A stretch of 7,406 nucleotides of DNA from an uncultured Clostridia bacterium (GTDB lineage Bacteria > Bacillota > Clostridia > Christensenellales > Borkfalkiaceae): the NCBI GenBank assembly GCA_937920115.1, contig CALGVF010000079.1, positions 1 to 7,406 on the forward strand. Direction: 5' to 3'. A program made the position numbers and the translations under genes. Shown here piece after piece: positions 1 to 6,090 of the stretch. Under the pieces are notes generated by a model. The model made no database searches, was not told where the DNA came from, and saw only the letters and a program-made list of their open reading frames with translations. Position 1 is the stretch's first letter. Every line of letters begins with the position of its first letter.

Positions 1-260
1 GTTAATTTTTCCCGTTGACTTTCGTTTTTCTCTGTGCTACAACCCCACGCCCGAAAACAGGCAAAAAAATTAGGGTATCCGTAAAAATGAAATCTATTTA
101 TATTAAAGCCTCTAAATTATACTAAGAATTTAGATTATAAAACTAAAATTGATTGTCGTAAAATGACGATATTAAAACGTTAATAATTAAAAATTGTGTA
201 CTTTGGGGTTGAATTCATGGTATACAAGCAATAAAAACTTTTTGAAAGTATATATAGCAG
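1..260. other. AT-rich stretch with no supported gene
   Basis: No start codon with a ribosome binding site opens a frame of useful length on either strand. The plus-strand frame entering from the left edge (frame 2) runs about 23 codons to a TAG at 71-73 and could be the tail of a gene starting outside the window, but its residues match no family I recognise. From about 100 to 240 the DNA is very AT-rich with only short imperfect dyads, for example TCGT/ACGA near 154-168. Most of it is probably spacer before the promoter at 261-289. Confidence 0.5.
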
Positions 261-289
261 TTGAAAAAAGGTAAAAAATATGATACAAT
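261..289 (+). promoter_or_regulatory. Sigma-A-type promoter of the AlbA_2 regulator gene
   Basis: TTGAAA at 261-266 and TACAAT at 284-289 are separated by 17 bp, a near-consensus housekeeping promoter. Transcription would start near 296, about 30 bases before the start codon. A ribosome binding site, GGAGAG at 314-319, lies in the leader. Confidence 0.6.
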
Positions 290-326
290 GAATATGTAAA
301 GTTTTGGTTGATAGGAGAGAATCTGC

Positions 327-1664
327 GTGATGATTTTTCATGAAAACGAAAAAACAGAGTTGAAGAAAATACTGAATGATTCGTTAGAAAAAGAAGTAGA
401 TGCGTTTCTGAATACTCTCGGCGGGCAGATTATAATCGGAGCGGAAGATAACGGAAATTTGTGTGGCATTGATAACGCAGATAAAACAGCGCTTGCGATA
501 GCAGATAGAATTAAGAACAATATTTTGCCATCCGCGATGGGTTTGTTTACCGTTGAAATAAAAAATAACGAAGATAAAAATTACATCGTCGTTACGGTTG
601 CAGGTGGATTAGAAAAACCGTACTATTTAAAAAAATACGGTATGACTCCGAATGGTTGTTTTATTCGCGTTGGAACGCAGGCGGCGCAAATGACGCAAAC
701 AATGATTGACGGATTATTCTCTCGTCGCATCCATAATACTCTCCACAACGTTGTCGCACCTAATCAGGAACTGACTTTCACGCAACTGAAAATCTTTTAT
801 GAAGAAAAAGGATATGACGTCTCGGGAAGTCATTTTTTGAAAAATCTCGATTTATTTACCGATGACGGCAAATATAATTACGCGGCATATCTTATGGCAG
901 ACAACAACGGAACGTCGATAAAGGTTGCTCGCTTTAAGGGAACGGAGAAATTAGATATTATCGAGCGGAATGAATTCGGAAGATGCTGTCTTATTAAGTC
1001 GGCAATGAACGTTTTAGAACGCTTGAACGTTGCGAACGCTACGGTTGTTCGAGTCGGCGGTAAGGCGCAAAGAAAAGAAATCAGGCTGGTAGATAAGTCG
1101 GCATTGCGCGAGGCTGTTCTTAACGCGATTATTCATAATGATTATATCGGCGGAGCGTATCCCGTGTTTGAAATTTACGATGATAGAATTGAAGTAATTT
1201 CTTCGGGCGGACTTCCGATTGGCTTGTCCGAAAAAGAGTTCTTTGAAGGAAGGTCGCTCCCGCGTAATAAAGAGTTGATGAGAATATTCTCCGATATGGA
1301 TTTATGCGAACAACTCGGATCCGGAATGAAAAAGATATTAAAAGTCTATCCGCAGAGCATCTTTGGTATTTCGGAGCATTTTATTGATGTAAAATTCAAA
1401 TACGATGATGCTGCGATGTCTATTTTGCAGACAGAAAATGCAAGTGTAAATGCAAGTGTAAATGCAAGTGTAAAATTATCTGCGACGCAACAAAAGATTA
1501 TAAATTGTCTGAAAGAAAATTCGGAAATAACGGTAAAAGAAATAGCCGACAAACTTAACAAAAACGAATCGACTATTGTTCGTAATATAGGAAAGTTAAA
1601 GGAACAAGGTATAATAGAACGTAATGGATCGGATAAAACAGGCAGTTGGAAAGTAATAGAATAA
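327..1664 (+). CDS. AlbA_2 (Schlafen-type) DNA-binding protein with HATPase_c_4 domain and C-terminal winged helix
   Basis: A 445-residue protein of the family usually annotated as ATP-binding or putative DNA-binding transcriptional regulator. The N-terminal AlbA_2 domain covers roughly residues 6-125, with the typical opening E-x-E-K-T-E-L-K-K and N-T-L-G-G-Q-I-I-I-G. A GHKL-type ATPase domain follows at about 255-350: the N-box helix has E262, N266, H270 and D272, and the glycine-rich loop is G-S-G-M-K-K at 331-336. After a repeat linker (371-382) a winged helix-turn-helix fills about 386-445. Start: GTG at 327 is 7 bases after GGAGAG and an ATG follows at once at 330; either is possible and the protein differs by one residue. 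Members occur often in mobile elements and near defence genes, usually as presumed regulators; the real function is mostly unknown. It stands alone with its own promoter and ends just before a tRNA-Asn fragment, which suggests cargo next to an attachment site (inference). The family call is solid; the role is not. Confidence 0.88.
   Translation: MMIFHENEKTELKKILNDSLEKEVDAFLNTLGGQIIIGAEDNGNLCGIDNADKTALAIADRIKNNILPSAMGLFTVEIKNNEDKNYIVVTVAGGLEKPYYLKKYGMTPNGCFIRVGTQAAQMTQTMIDGLFSRRIHNTLHNVVAPNQELTFTQLKIFYEEKGYDVSGSHFLKNLDLFTDDGKYNYAAYLMADNNGTSIKVARFKGTEKLDIIERNEFGRCCLIKSAMNVLERLNVANATVVRVGGKAQRKEIRLVDKSALREAVLNAIIHNDYIGGAYPVFEIYDDRIEVISSGGLPIGLSEKEFFEGRSLPRNKELMRIFSDMDLCEQLGSGMKKILKVYPQSIFGISEHFIDVKFKYDDAAMSILQTENASVNASVNASVKLSATQQKIINCLKENSEITVKEIADKLNKNESTIVRNIGKLKEQGIIERNGSDKTGSWKVIE
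1437..1472 (+). repeat. Three tandem copies of a 12-bp unit inside the AlbA_2 gene
   Basis: The unit AATGCAAGTGTA occurs three times without interruption and encodes N-A-S-V three times (residues 371-382), followed by K. It lies in the linker between the ATPase domain and the winged helix. Because 12 is a multiple of 3, slippage would lengthen or shorten the linker without breaking the frame. Confidence 0.95.
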
Positions 1665-1703
1665 CTGAACGATAGAGAGGTTTACTTACCTTACAAACCT
1701 AAA

Positions 1704-1766
1704 CGGCTGGCAGAGCATCCGGCTGTTAACCGGAGGGTCGTAGGTTCAAACCCTACTCGGGGGCCA
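1704..1766 (+). pseudogene. 3' fragment of tRNA-Asn(GTT)
   Basis: From the D-loop onward this is a clear bacterial tRNA-Asn. D-stem 3' strand GAGC is at 1713-1716. The anticodon stem TCCGG/CCGGA is at 1718-1722 and 1730-1734, around the loop CTGTTAA with anticodon GTT at 1725-1727. The variable loop is 1735-1739, and the T-arm GTAGG-TTCAAAC-CCTAC is at 1740-1756. The 3' end reads TCGGGGGCCA. The 5' half is missing: no acceptor strand complementary to TCGGGG and no D-stem GCTC lies upstream, where the AlbA_2 gene ends instead. The acceptor side is also one base short of 7 + discriminator + CCA. It cannot fold into a full cloverleaf. Such 3' fragments are typically left at one end of an element that integrated into a tRNA gene. 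Confidence 0.8.
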
Positions 1767-1772
1767 CGGATG

Positions 1773-1818
1773 ATGTCGAATTTGTCTCGACGAAAAAGAG
1801 ACGAATTCGGCATTTTTC
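1773..1818 (+). terminator. Intrinsic terminator after the tRNA-Asn fragment
   Basis: Arms at 1773-1788 and 1798-1813 form a 16-bp stem with two G-U pairs and a 9-base loop. A T-rich tail (TTTTT-C-TT) starts inside the right arm's end. Its place directly after CCA is what a genuine tRNA gene would have, so the tRNA fragment and its terminator were probably carried together. Confidence 0.8.
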
Positions 1819-1972
1819 TTACAATTTTTAATGGTGAATAGGGGTGAATTACCTATTTTACCCCGAAAATGACCGAGTTAGAGTGTCTCGATTTGCCGAG
1901 ACATTAACGACAAACCACCTATGTAGGTAGGACGCTTATATACTGAATATGTAGGATTTGAATATGGATAGG
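1819..1972. other. Non-coding stretch with several small hairpins
   Basis: No coding frame with a ribosome binding site is seen. GGGGTGAA (1841-1848) can pair with TTTACCCC (1857-1864). GTTA plus TGTCTCG (1877-1890) pairs with CGAGACA plus TAAC (1897-1908) across a small internal loop. The heptamer GAATATG appears twice at about 1945-1968. A terminator follows at 1973-2005, so this could be a small structured RNA, but no good promoter or known RNA family is recognised. Confidence 0.35.
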
Positions 1973-2005
1973 CCGAGCAGAAGAGAATCTGTTCGGGCTT
2001 TTTTT
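1973..2005 (+). terminator. Intrinsic terminator of unknown parent transcript
   Basis: CCGAGCAGA (1973-1981) pairs with TCTGTTCGG (1988-1996), 9 bp with one G-U pair and a 6-base loop, followed by GC and then seven T (1999-2005). No protein gene lies directly upstream, so it ends either read-through from the left or a small non-coding transcript in 1819-1972. Confidence 0.75.
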
Positions 2006-2014
2006 ATGATTTTA

Positions 2015-2034
2015 TACTGGGCAAAAACCAAGTA
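2015..2034. promoter_or_regulatory. Remote copy of the 20-bp operator-like motif
   Basis: TACTGGGCAAAAACCAAGTA differs at one position from the reverse complement of the site at 6095-6114. It also matches the sites at 6074-6093 and 6142-6161 along their whole length. On the minus strand the same geometry as the SLOG promoter is present (TTGGTT, 17 bp, CATAAA), but this -10 is poor and only a terminator hairpin lies in front of it. It may be a vestigial promoter/operator or a distant regulator site. Confidence 0.6.
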
Positions 2035-2047
2035 TATAGGTAAGAAG

Positions 2048-2132
2048 GAACGCATGGAAGGCTTGCTCTAACCAAGCGATAAAGTCAGGCGAAAACCAAA
2101 TTTCGCTTGATTAGAGGGCAAACCATGCGTCC
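2048..2132. other. Long imperfect hairpin, possible structured RNA or recombination site
   Basis: Outer arms ACGCATGG (2050-2057) and CCATGCGT (2123-2130) are perfectly complementary. Inner arms at 2067-2078 and 2104-2115 pair at 11 of 12 positions. TTGC (2063-2066) can also pair with GCAA (2118-2121). The 25-base loop (2079-2103) contains GGCGAAAACCAA, which matches the core of the 20-bp operator motif at 11 of 12 bases. No T-tract follows in either direction, so it is not an ordinary terminator. I do not recognise the RNA family. It lies at the presumed left end of the recombinase element, so an end site or regulatory RNA are both possible. Confidence 0.5.
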
Positions 2133-2143
2133 GTGTGAAATCC

Positions 2144-2464
2144 TTATTTAAGGTGCTGAACGAGAATAGCCAAAGCGGATAAAGATTGATTTGAAATTGT
2201 TTCAAAACTATCCATGATGGCTTTACAATCTGGACTCAATATCTCTACGCTGAAAAATTCGGCAAGAGAAAGGCCAAGGGCATCACAAATGATGCAGACT
2301 GATTGCAAACTCGGCAGGGTATTACGTCTTCGCATTTTGTAAATGGCATCGACAGTAATATCAACATCACTACAGAGTCGATAGAGCGTCCAGTTCTTTG
2401 CAGACAAGAAAAAATCGAGTCTTTCAAAAAACTTGGCACTTGTCCATAATTTGCTATTATCCAT
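2144..2464 (-). CDS. Small Xre-family helix-turn-helix regulator
   Basis: A 106-residue DNA-binding protein with a Cro/CI-type fold at about residues 12-72: helix F-F-E-R-L-D-F-F-L, then W-T-L-Y-R-L-C-S-D-V-D-I-T-V-D-A-I-Y-K-M-R-R-R at 25-47, and the family's typical ending I-C-D-A-L-G-L-S-L-A-E-F-F (59-71). The tail (72-106) is a short amphipathic stretch of unknown use. The start was placed at the ATG at 2462-2464 because AGGAGG lies 7 bases upstream (complement of 2472-2477); the frame is open 22 codons further to 2530 but has no such site there. The gene diverges from the ATPase/recombinase operon across about 300 bp, the usual place for a repressor controlling an element's recombination genes (inference). 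The helix-turn-helix region and the L-G-x-x-L-x-x-F-F ending resemble the second Xre protein at 6176-6415, so the two may be related regulators. Confidence 0.85.
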   Translation of the reverse strand: MDNSKLWTSAKFFERLDFFLSAKNWTLYRLCSDVDITVDAIYKMRRRNTLPSLQSVCIICDALGLSLAEFFSVEILSPDCKAIMDSFETISNQSLSALAILVQHLK

Positions 2465-2524
2465 GACAATACCTCCTTTAATTTGATAGCAATTAAAGAA
2501 GTTTGGAAAGTCGAAATGATGTTT

Positions 2525-2580
2525 GGACAAATGTCTTATATTATTTGACTATTTACCATTGCTATTAGGACAAAAGTATT
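2525..2580. promoter_or_regulatory. LexA-like dyads in the divergent control region
   Basis: GGACAAATGTC at 2525-2535 is identical over 11 bases to the core of the perfect dyad in the lexA leader (6551-6564). A weaker relative, AGGACAAAAGT, begins at 2567. The eight bases before it read TTGCTATT, against TTGCTATC before the lexA dyad. An inverted pair TTTGACT (2544-2550) and AGTCAAA (2590-2596) surrounds the second site. No convincing promoter could be placed here: TATTAT at 2577-2582 on plus and TATAAT on minus (2578-2583) are candidate -10 boxes but both lack a good -35. Confidence 0.5.
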
Positions 2581-2599
2581 ATAGAGGAAAGTCAAACAA

Positions 2600-2713
2600 A
2601 TGTTAGAATATTAGTGGAAATACGAGAAGTATCGAAAACGGTTTAACAAATGCATGAATTCCTTTGGTAGTATTACCAATGAGCAACGCGATGCGGTTGC
2701 AACTATATTATAG
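2600..2713 (+). pseudogene. Possible broken small gene with two in-frame TAG codons
   Basis: In one frame: M-L-E-Y, TAG (2612-2614), then W-K-Y-E-K-Y-R-K-R-F-N-K-C-M-N-S-F-G-S-I and T-N-E-Q-R-D-A-V-A-T-I-L, TAG (2711-2713). It continues S-F-F-V-K-R-A-S-A-F-E-R-G-G up to the ribosome binding site of the ATPase gene. The charged, helix-like composition is unlike random AT-rich DNA, and it sits where a small operon leader gene would be. GAGG at 2584-2587 is a weak, distant ribosome binding site. It may be a decayed gene of about 55-60 codons, or chance; no family is recognised. Confidence 0.35.
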
Positions 2714-2763
2714 AGTTTTTTTGTGAAAAGAGCCAGCGCTTTTGAAAGGGGAGGTAATATACT

Positions 2764-3747
2764 TTGGACGCGAAACCATACAAAATCAATTATTACAACA
2801 ACGTTGAATGTAAAAATGTTGATTGGTTATGGTATCCGTATATTCCTTATGGAAAAATTACGATTATCCAAGGCGATCCCGGTGATGGAAAATCTACTTT
2901 TGCATTGAATTTAGCGGCAATAGTTTCCAATGGGGAAACTCTGCCTTTTATAAATAAAAAGACGGCTTTAAGTGCCGTTGTATACCAAAATAATGAAGAT
3001 GGTAAAGAAAATACGATTTGCCCGCGTTTGAAGGCTTGTGGGGCAAATTTGGACAACGTAGCATACATAGACGAAACAGATGCCTCATTGTCTATGGGAG
3101 ACGAAAGACTGGAAAAGGTATTAGATGAAACAAATGCGAGAGTATTGATATTGGATCCGATACAAGCCTATTTTGGTAACGGTACGGATATGAACCGTGC
3201 CGGGGATATTCGTCCTATTATGAATAGATTGTCGCAAATGGCAGCACGGAGAAATTGTGCGGTAATCTTAATAGGTCATATGAGTAAGGGGAAAAGTGCT
3301 AACGGGTTATATCGGGGATTGGGTTCTATTGATATAGCCGCTGCTGCACGAAGTGTCTTAATGATAGCGAAAGTGCCTGAAGAAAGTAATGTTAGAATCC
3401 TTGCACATATAAAAAGTAACCTTGCGCCACTTGGCGATTCGATAATATTTCGCATTAATATGAATTCAACGATAACTTGGATGAACAGGAGTAAATTGAC
3501 AATAAAAGATATAATGGAGAACGATTTCAAAGATGCAGACGATAAGCTCGATAGAGCAAAATTTATAATTCAAGATTTATTAAAAAATGGAAAATGCTCG
3601 GCGAAAATGATTTTAACAGAATGTATGAATAATGGAATATCAAAAAGAACAGTCAACACGGCCAAAGAACAACTTGCAATCAAATCGGTAAAAGAGAAAA
3701 ATGGTTGGTATTGGATAATGGCACGCGGTGAGGGCGATAATGAATAG
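2764..3747 (+). CDS. RecA-fold AAA ATPase (RepA/AAA_25-like) of the recombinase operon
   Basis: A 327-residue cytoplasmic ATPase. The Walker A motif is G-D-P-G-D-G-K-S-T at residues 37-45. Walker B is R-V-L-I-L-D at 126-131, and V-I-L-I-G-H-M-S-K-G at 167-176 matches the strand after Walker B in RepA/DnaB-like hexameric ATPases. After about 245 a separate C-terminal region (about 262-320) looks like a winged helix. The start is TTG at 2764, chosen because GGGGAGG (2748-2754) lies 9 bases before it and the N-terminus M-D-A-K-P-Y-K-I-N-Y precedes the fold directly; no ATG is suitably placed. The stop overlaps the recombinase start by 8 bases, so the two are probably co-translated. In clostridial integrative elements such an ATPase often precedes one or more serine recombinases; a role in element replication or DNA handling is inferred, not shown. 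Confidence 0.88.
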   Translation: MDAKPYKINYYNNVECKNVDWLWYPYIPYGKITIIQGDPGDGKSTFALNLAAIVSNGETLPFINKKTALSAVVYQNNEDGKENTICPRLKACGANLDNVAYIDETDASLSMGDERLEKVLDETNARVLILDPIQAYFGNGTDMNRAGDIRPIMNRLSQMAARRNCAVILIGHMSKGKSANGLYRGLGSIDIAAAARSVLMIAKVPEESNVRILAHIKSNLAPLGDSIIFRINMNSTITWMNRSKLTIKDIMENDFKDADDKLDRAKFIIQDLLKNGKCSAKMILTECMNNGISKRTVNTAKEQLAIKSVKEKNGWYWIMARGEGDNE

Positions 3748-5554
3748 GCAAGAAACAATCAATGAGTTATACAAAAAAGTCGAAAACGAGGCGGGTGGGT
3801 ATTTTATTCCAGCCAGAGAAAAAGAAGATATATACAGTCGAAACACAAGACTTCGAGTGTGTGCATACTGTCGTGTAAGTACGGACAATGACGCACAATT
3901 GACTTCTTTTGAATTGCAACAAAAACATTATCAAAACCTTGTGGGAAGTCATCCTAATTGGGATTTGCAACACATTTATGCCGATGAGGGGATTTCCGGG
4001 ACATCTCTTAAAAAACGAGATGAGTTTAATGCCATGATAGCGGCTTGCCGAGAGGGAAAATATGACCTTATAGTAACAAAAGCAGTGTCACGTTTTGCGA
4101 GAAATCTTATAGACTGTGTTTCATTGGTGCGTGAATTGAAGGCACAAAATCCTCCCGTAGGCGTCTTTTTTGAAACTGATGGTCTTTATACCATAACAGA
4201 AGATTCCGAATTGCGTTTGTCAATTTTAGCCTCCTTTGCACAGGAAGAGTCTGTTAAAAAGAGTGAAAGCATGATTTGGTCGTTGAAAGAGCGATTCAAG
4301 AGTAAAAAATTGCTGACTCCGGAGTTATATGGGTATAGGAGACCGCGCGATGCCGCAGGCGGATATATCAAGTATGGCATTCTTGAAATTGAAGAGTCGG
4401 AAGCCGCAGTAATACGTTTTATTTTTAATGCATTTTTAGCGGGGTATTCTGTGGACGGAATAGCCTCGTTATTAACAGACCTCAATGTTCCAACGAAACT
4501 TGGAAATAAAAAATGGAATTCGGGCTCGATTAATTATATTCTTCGCAATGAACGATATTGCGGAAGTGTGTTAACATGGAAGACATTTACATACGACATA
4601 TATGAGCATAAGAAACGAAAAAATAGGCAAAATCGAGATCAATACCTTTATGAAAGGCATCACCCGGCAATTATAACGATTGAACAATATGAAGCGGCTC
4701 AAACGCTTTTGGAAAATCGTAGACACGGAATGCGTGGTGGGTTGCACTTCATGCATGTAATAGATATGGGAGTATTCCAAGGATATGTACCGATAAATCA
4801 TCATTGGTGTAATGACGATCCAAATGCTTATTACGACGCATCCGATAGTGTGCGTGTAACCAAAACAGTCCAGAAAGTCAAACGATCATATTTCAGTAAT
4901 TTTGATTTAACAGGATATCAGGTTGTGAGAGGACAATTTTTAACTGCACGGTCAGAATTACCTTGTATGAATTTTTCTGCCGAGAAGATAATGTTTAATA
5001 CTTCGGTAGGAAAAAAATTAACGAACTATTCTTACATCCAGTTGCTATTGCATCCCACCGAAAGAAAAATTGCTATACGGCCGTGTGATAAAAACGATAC
5101 TTTCAGTATTGCTTGGAGAACCAGTAAAGGACAACCCGTTCTAATAAAAACCATATCGTGTCCACACTTCAATAAAGCATTATTTCAAATTATGGAGTGG
5201 AATCCTGATTTCAATTATAGGGTGTTGGGAACATGGATAGAGAAAGGGGCTGATAAGATAATGATTTTTAATCTCTCTAATGCAATGCCGCTTGTTCTTT
5301 TTGATACAGACGAAAGCGGAAAACGTAAGCGCCGCACCGCTGTGTGTCCAGAAGAATGGGAAGATTCGTTTGGGGATGAATTCTATGATTTTAGCCTTGA
5401 TAATGATTTGTACTATTCGAAAAGGCATGGAGACTGGAATAGTGGGGCTGATTGTGTAATGGTAGATGGTCAAACACAAGTGCCGATTTTGACCCATTCG
5501 GAATTAATGGAAAGTGCGGAAAGAATTAAGAATGAAGGCGGTGATAACCAATGA
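3740..5554 (+). CDS. Large serine recombinase (site-specific integrase/excisionase)
   Basis: A 604-residue recombinase cutting and rejoining DNA through a phosphoserine bond. The resolvase catalytic domain spans about 38-185: nucleophile S47 in Y-C-R-V-S-T-D, E83-G-I-S-G-T-S, and the active-site arginines of S-R-F-A-R-N at 117-122. The long E helix (A-S-F-A-Q-E-E-S) leads into a Recombinase domain (about 193-300) with the usual Y-G-Y-R and Y-I-L-R-N-E-R-Y-C-G. After a short helix (about 311-330) the common cysteine zinc ribbon is missing. Instead there is a different C-terminal region, with a domain beginning D-L-T-G-Y-Q-V at 389-395 and running to about 555. Start ATG 3740 follows GAGGG (3730-3734) by 5 bases; GTG at 3728 would add four residues but lies before that site. 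The gene overlaps the ATPase at its start, and its TGA overlaps the ATG of the next ORF. It is the likely driver of mobility here, acting at att sites that cannot be named from this window alone. Confidence 0.93.
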   Translation: MNRQETINELYKKVENEAGGYFIPAREKEDIYSRNTRLRVCAYCRVSTDNDAQLTSFELQQKHYQNLVGSHPNWDLQHIYADEGISGTSLKKRDEFNAMIAACREGKYDLIVTKAVSRFARNLIDCVSLVRELKAQNPPVGVFFETDGLYTITEDSELRLSILASFAQEESVKKSESMIWSLKERFKSKKLLTPELYGYRRPRDAAGGYIKYGILEIEESEAAVIRFIFNAFLAGYSVDGIASLLTDLNVPTKLGNKKWNSGSINYILRNERYCGSVLTWKTFTYDIYEHKKRKNRQNRDQYLYERHHPAIITIEQYEAAQTLLENRRHGMRGGLHFMHVIDMGVFQGYVPINHHWCNDDPNAYYDASDSVRVTKTVQKVKRSYFSNFDLTGYQVVRGQFLTARSELPCMNFSAEKIMFNTSVGKKLTNYSYIQLLLHPTERKIAIRPCDKNDTFSIAWRTSKGQPVLIKTISCPHFNKALFQIMEWNPDFNYRVLGTWIEKGADKIMIFNLSNAMPLVLFDTDESGKRKRRTAVCPEEWEDSFGDEFYDFSLDNDLYYSKRHGDWNSGADCVMVDGQTQVPILTHSELMESAERIKNEGGDNQ

Positions 5555-5814
5555 ATAAAGATGATTATATACAAGAAGAACTTGTTGCCGGAGAAGAACA
5601 AGAAGAAGTAAGTCTTGCGGGGTATCAGGTAGCAAAGGCTGAATTTTTTGCACATACACGAGAACCTGCTGTGACAGTGTGGGATACAGGCGCGGAAGTA
5701 GTGGTCGTTTACCAGCGTTATTTTATCTGCCTTTTCAAGGATATTGTTATATCTTGCAATTTCACTTGGCAACCATTTCATTGTCTGGTTTGGGCAGGGA
5801 ATAGCGCATTCTAA
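5551..5814 (+). pseudogene. Truncated accessory ORF of the recombinase operon, fused to antisense SLOG DNA
   Basis: The ATG overlaps the recombinase stop (ATGA), with AGGCGGTG upstream as ribosome binding site. Of the 87 codons only about the first 47 look native. They contain S-L-A-G-Y-Q-V-A-K-A-E-F-F and R-E-P-A-V-T-V-W-D-T-G, clearly akin to the domain in the recombinase itself that starts D-L-T-G-Y-Q-V-V-R-G-Q-F. From about 5689 the frame reads through the complement of the SLOG gene, so the last 40 residues are not a natural sequence. The full-length relative presumably carried the whole domain of roughly 170 residues, as in the recombinase C-terminus. The present product is most likely non-functional. 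That the cut falls within a conserved domain argues for a rearrangement. Confidence 0.75.
5683..5691. other. Recombination junction between recombinase operon and SLOG gene
   Basis: Coding similarity of the plus-strand ORF (W-D-T-G at 5680-5691) ends where similarity of the minus-strand SLOG gene (H-Y-F-R-A-C, last codon 5686-5688) begins. The two overlap by only a few bases around ATACAGG. Each gene is intact up to this point and lost beyond it. This is what a site-specific crossover or an illegitimate deletion leaves; the exact base cannot be fixed without the parent sequences. Confidence 0.7.
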
Positions 5815-6061
5815 AGAGATGTTAAGACCATATTCATTTTTTAATCCAAGGACAATTTCGGCAAAATCCATGTCCACCCCGAGAGCCATTCCTGAAATAA
5901 AATGGCTATAACCATCATCAATATATTCAGCCACACAACAAGCAAGGGACTCGATATACTCATCGTAATCGGGTCCTTCTTTTTTGTATTTCCAAGGTAG
6001 TTTAGCTGGGCGATGCCCTGTAACGCACACTGTTTTCACTTATTTGCACCTCACGTCAAAA

Positions 6062-6090
6062 ATTATATCAAAATACTGGGCGAAAATCAA
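6062..6090 (-). promoter_or_regulatory. Promoter of the SLOG gene
   Basis: On the minus strand TTGATT (complement of 6085-6090) and TATAAT (complement of 6062-6067) are spaced exactly 17 bp, giving a start near 6055. The operator-like site at 6074-6093 covers the -35 box and much of the spacer, so binding there would block the polymerase. Confidence 0.75.

Larger units (their letters stand above)
5470..6039 (-). pseudogene. Truncated SLOG/DUF1273 (YpsA-like) protein gene
   Basis: The first 118 residues are a good SLOG-superfamily DUF1273 protein: V-C-V-T-G-H-R-P-A-K-L-P-W at 4-16, F-I-S-G-M-A-L-G-V-D-M-D-F-A-E at 47-61, A-I-P-C-P-N-Q-T-M-K-W at 79-89 and N-D-H-Y-F-R-A-C at 111-118. The fold is a Rossmann-like nucleotide-ligand binder. 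After C118 (codon 5686-5688) the frame leaves the gene and runs antisense to the recombinase operon to 5470, giving a 189-residue chimera. The family usually continues with a C-M-x-x-R-N-x-x-M-V-D stretch and a G-G-T-containing end, which I do not find in the window. The start is GTG at 6037-6039, 7 bases after GAGGTG. The gene has an intact promoter and shares a control region with the divergent Xre gene. Its function in the family is unsettled; ligand sensing in mobile elements is a proposal. Here it is almost certainly inactive. Confidence 0.8.

Noticed and set aside
1..73. C-terminal end of a gene entering from the left
   Set aside because: Only about 23 codons are visible, and neither composition nor motifs support a real protein.
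1704..1766. A functional tRNA-Asn gene
   Set aside because: The upstream 40 bases contain no acceptor 5' strand and no D-stem partner, and the 3' acceptor side is one base short.
2465..2530. Longer N-terminus (22 extra residues) for the minus-strand Xre protein
   Set aside because: The AGGAGG site with correct spacing serves the internal ATG at 2462-2464. The upstream start lies near the LexA-like dyad and has no ribosome binding site.
2723..2908. Plus-strand ORF of 61 codons starting with GTG
   Set aside because: Most of it is a shadow of the ATPase gene in another frame. Its first codons continue the broken small ORF described at 2600-2713, so it is not a separate gene.
3728..3739. GTG start for the recombinase
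   Set aside because: The GAGGG ribosome binding site lies after this codon and fits the ATG at 3740.
5470..5682. C-terminal third of the SLOG gene within the minus-strand frame
   Set aside because: The residues after C118 show none of the family's expected motifs and are the complement of recombinase-operon codons.
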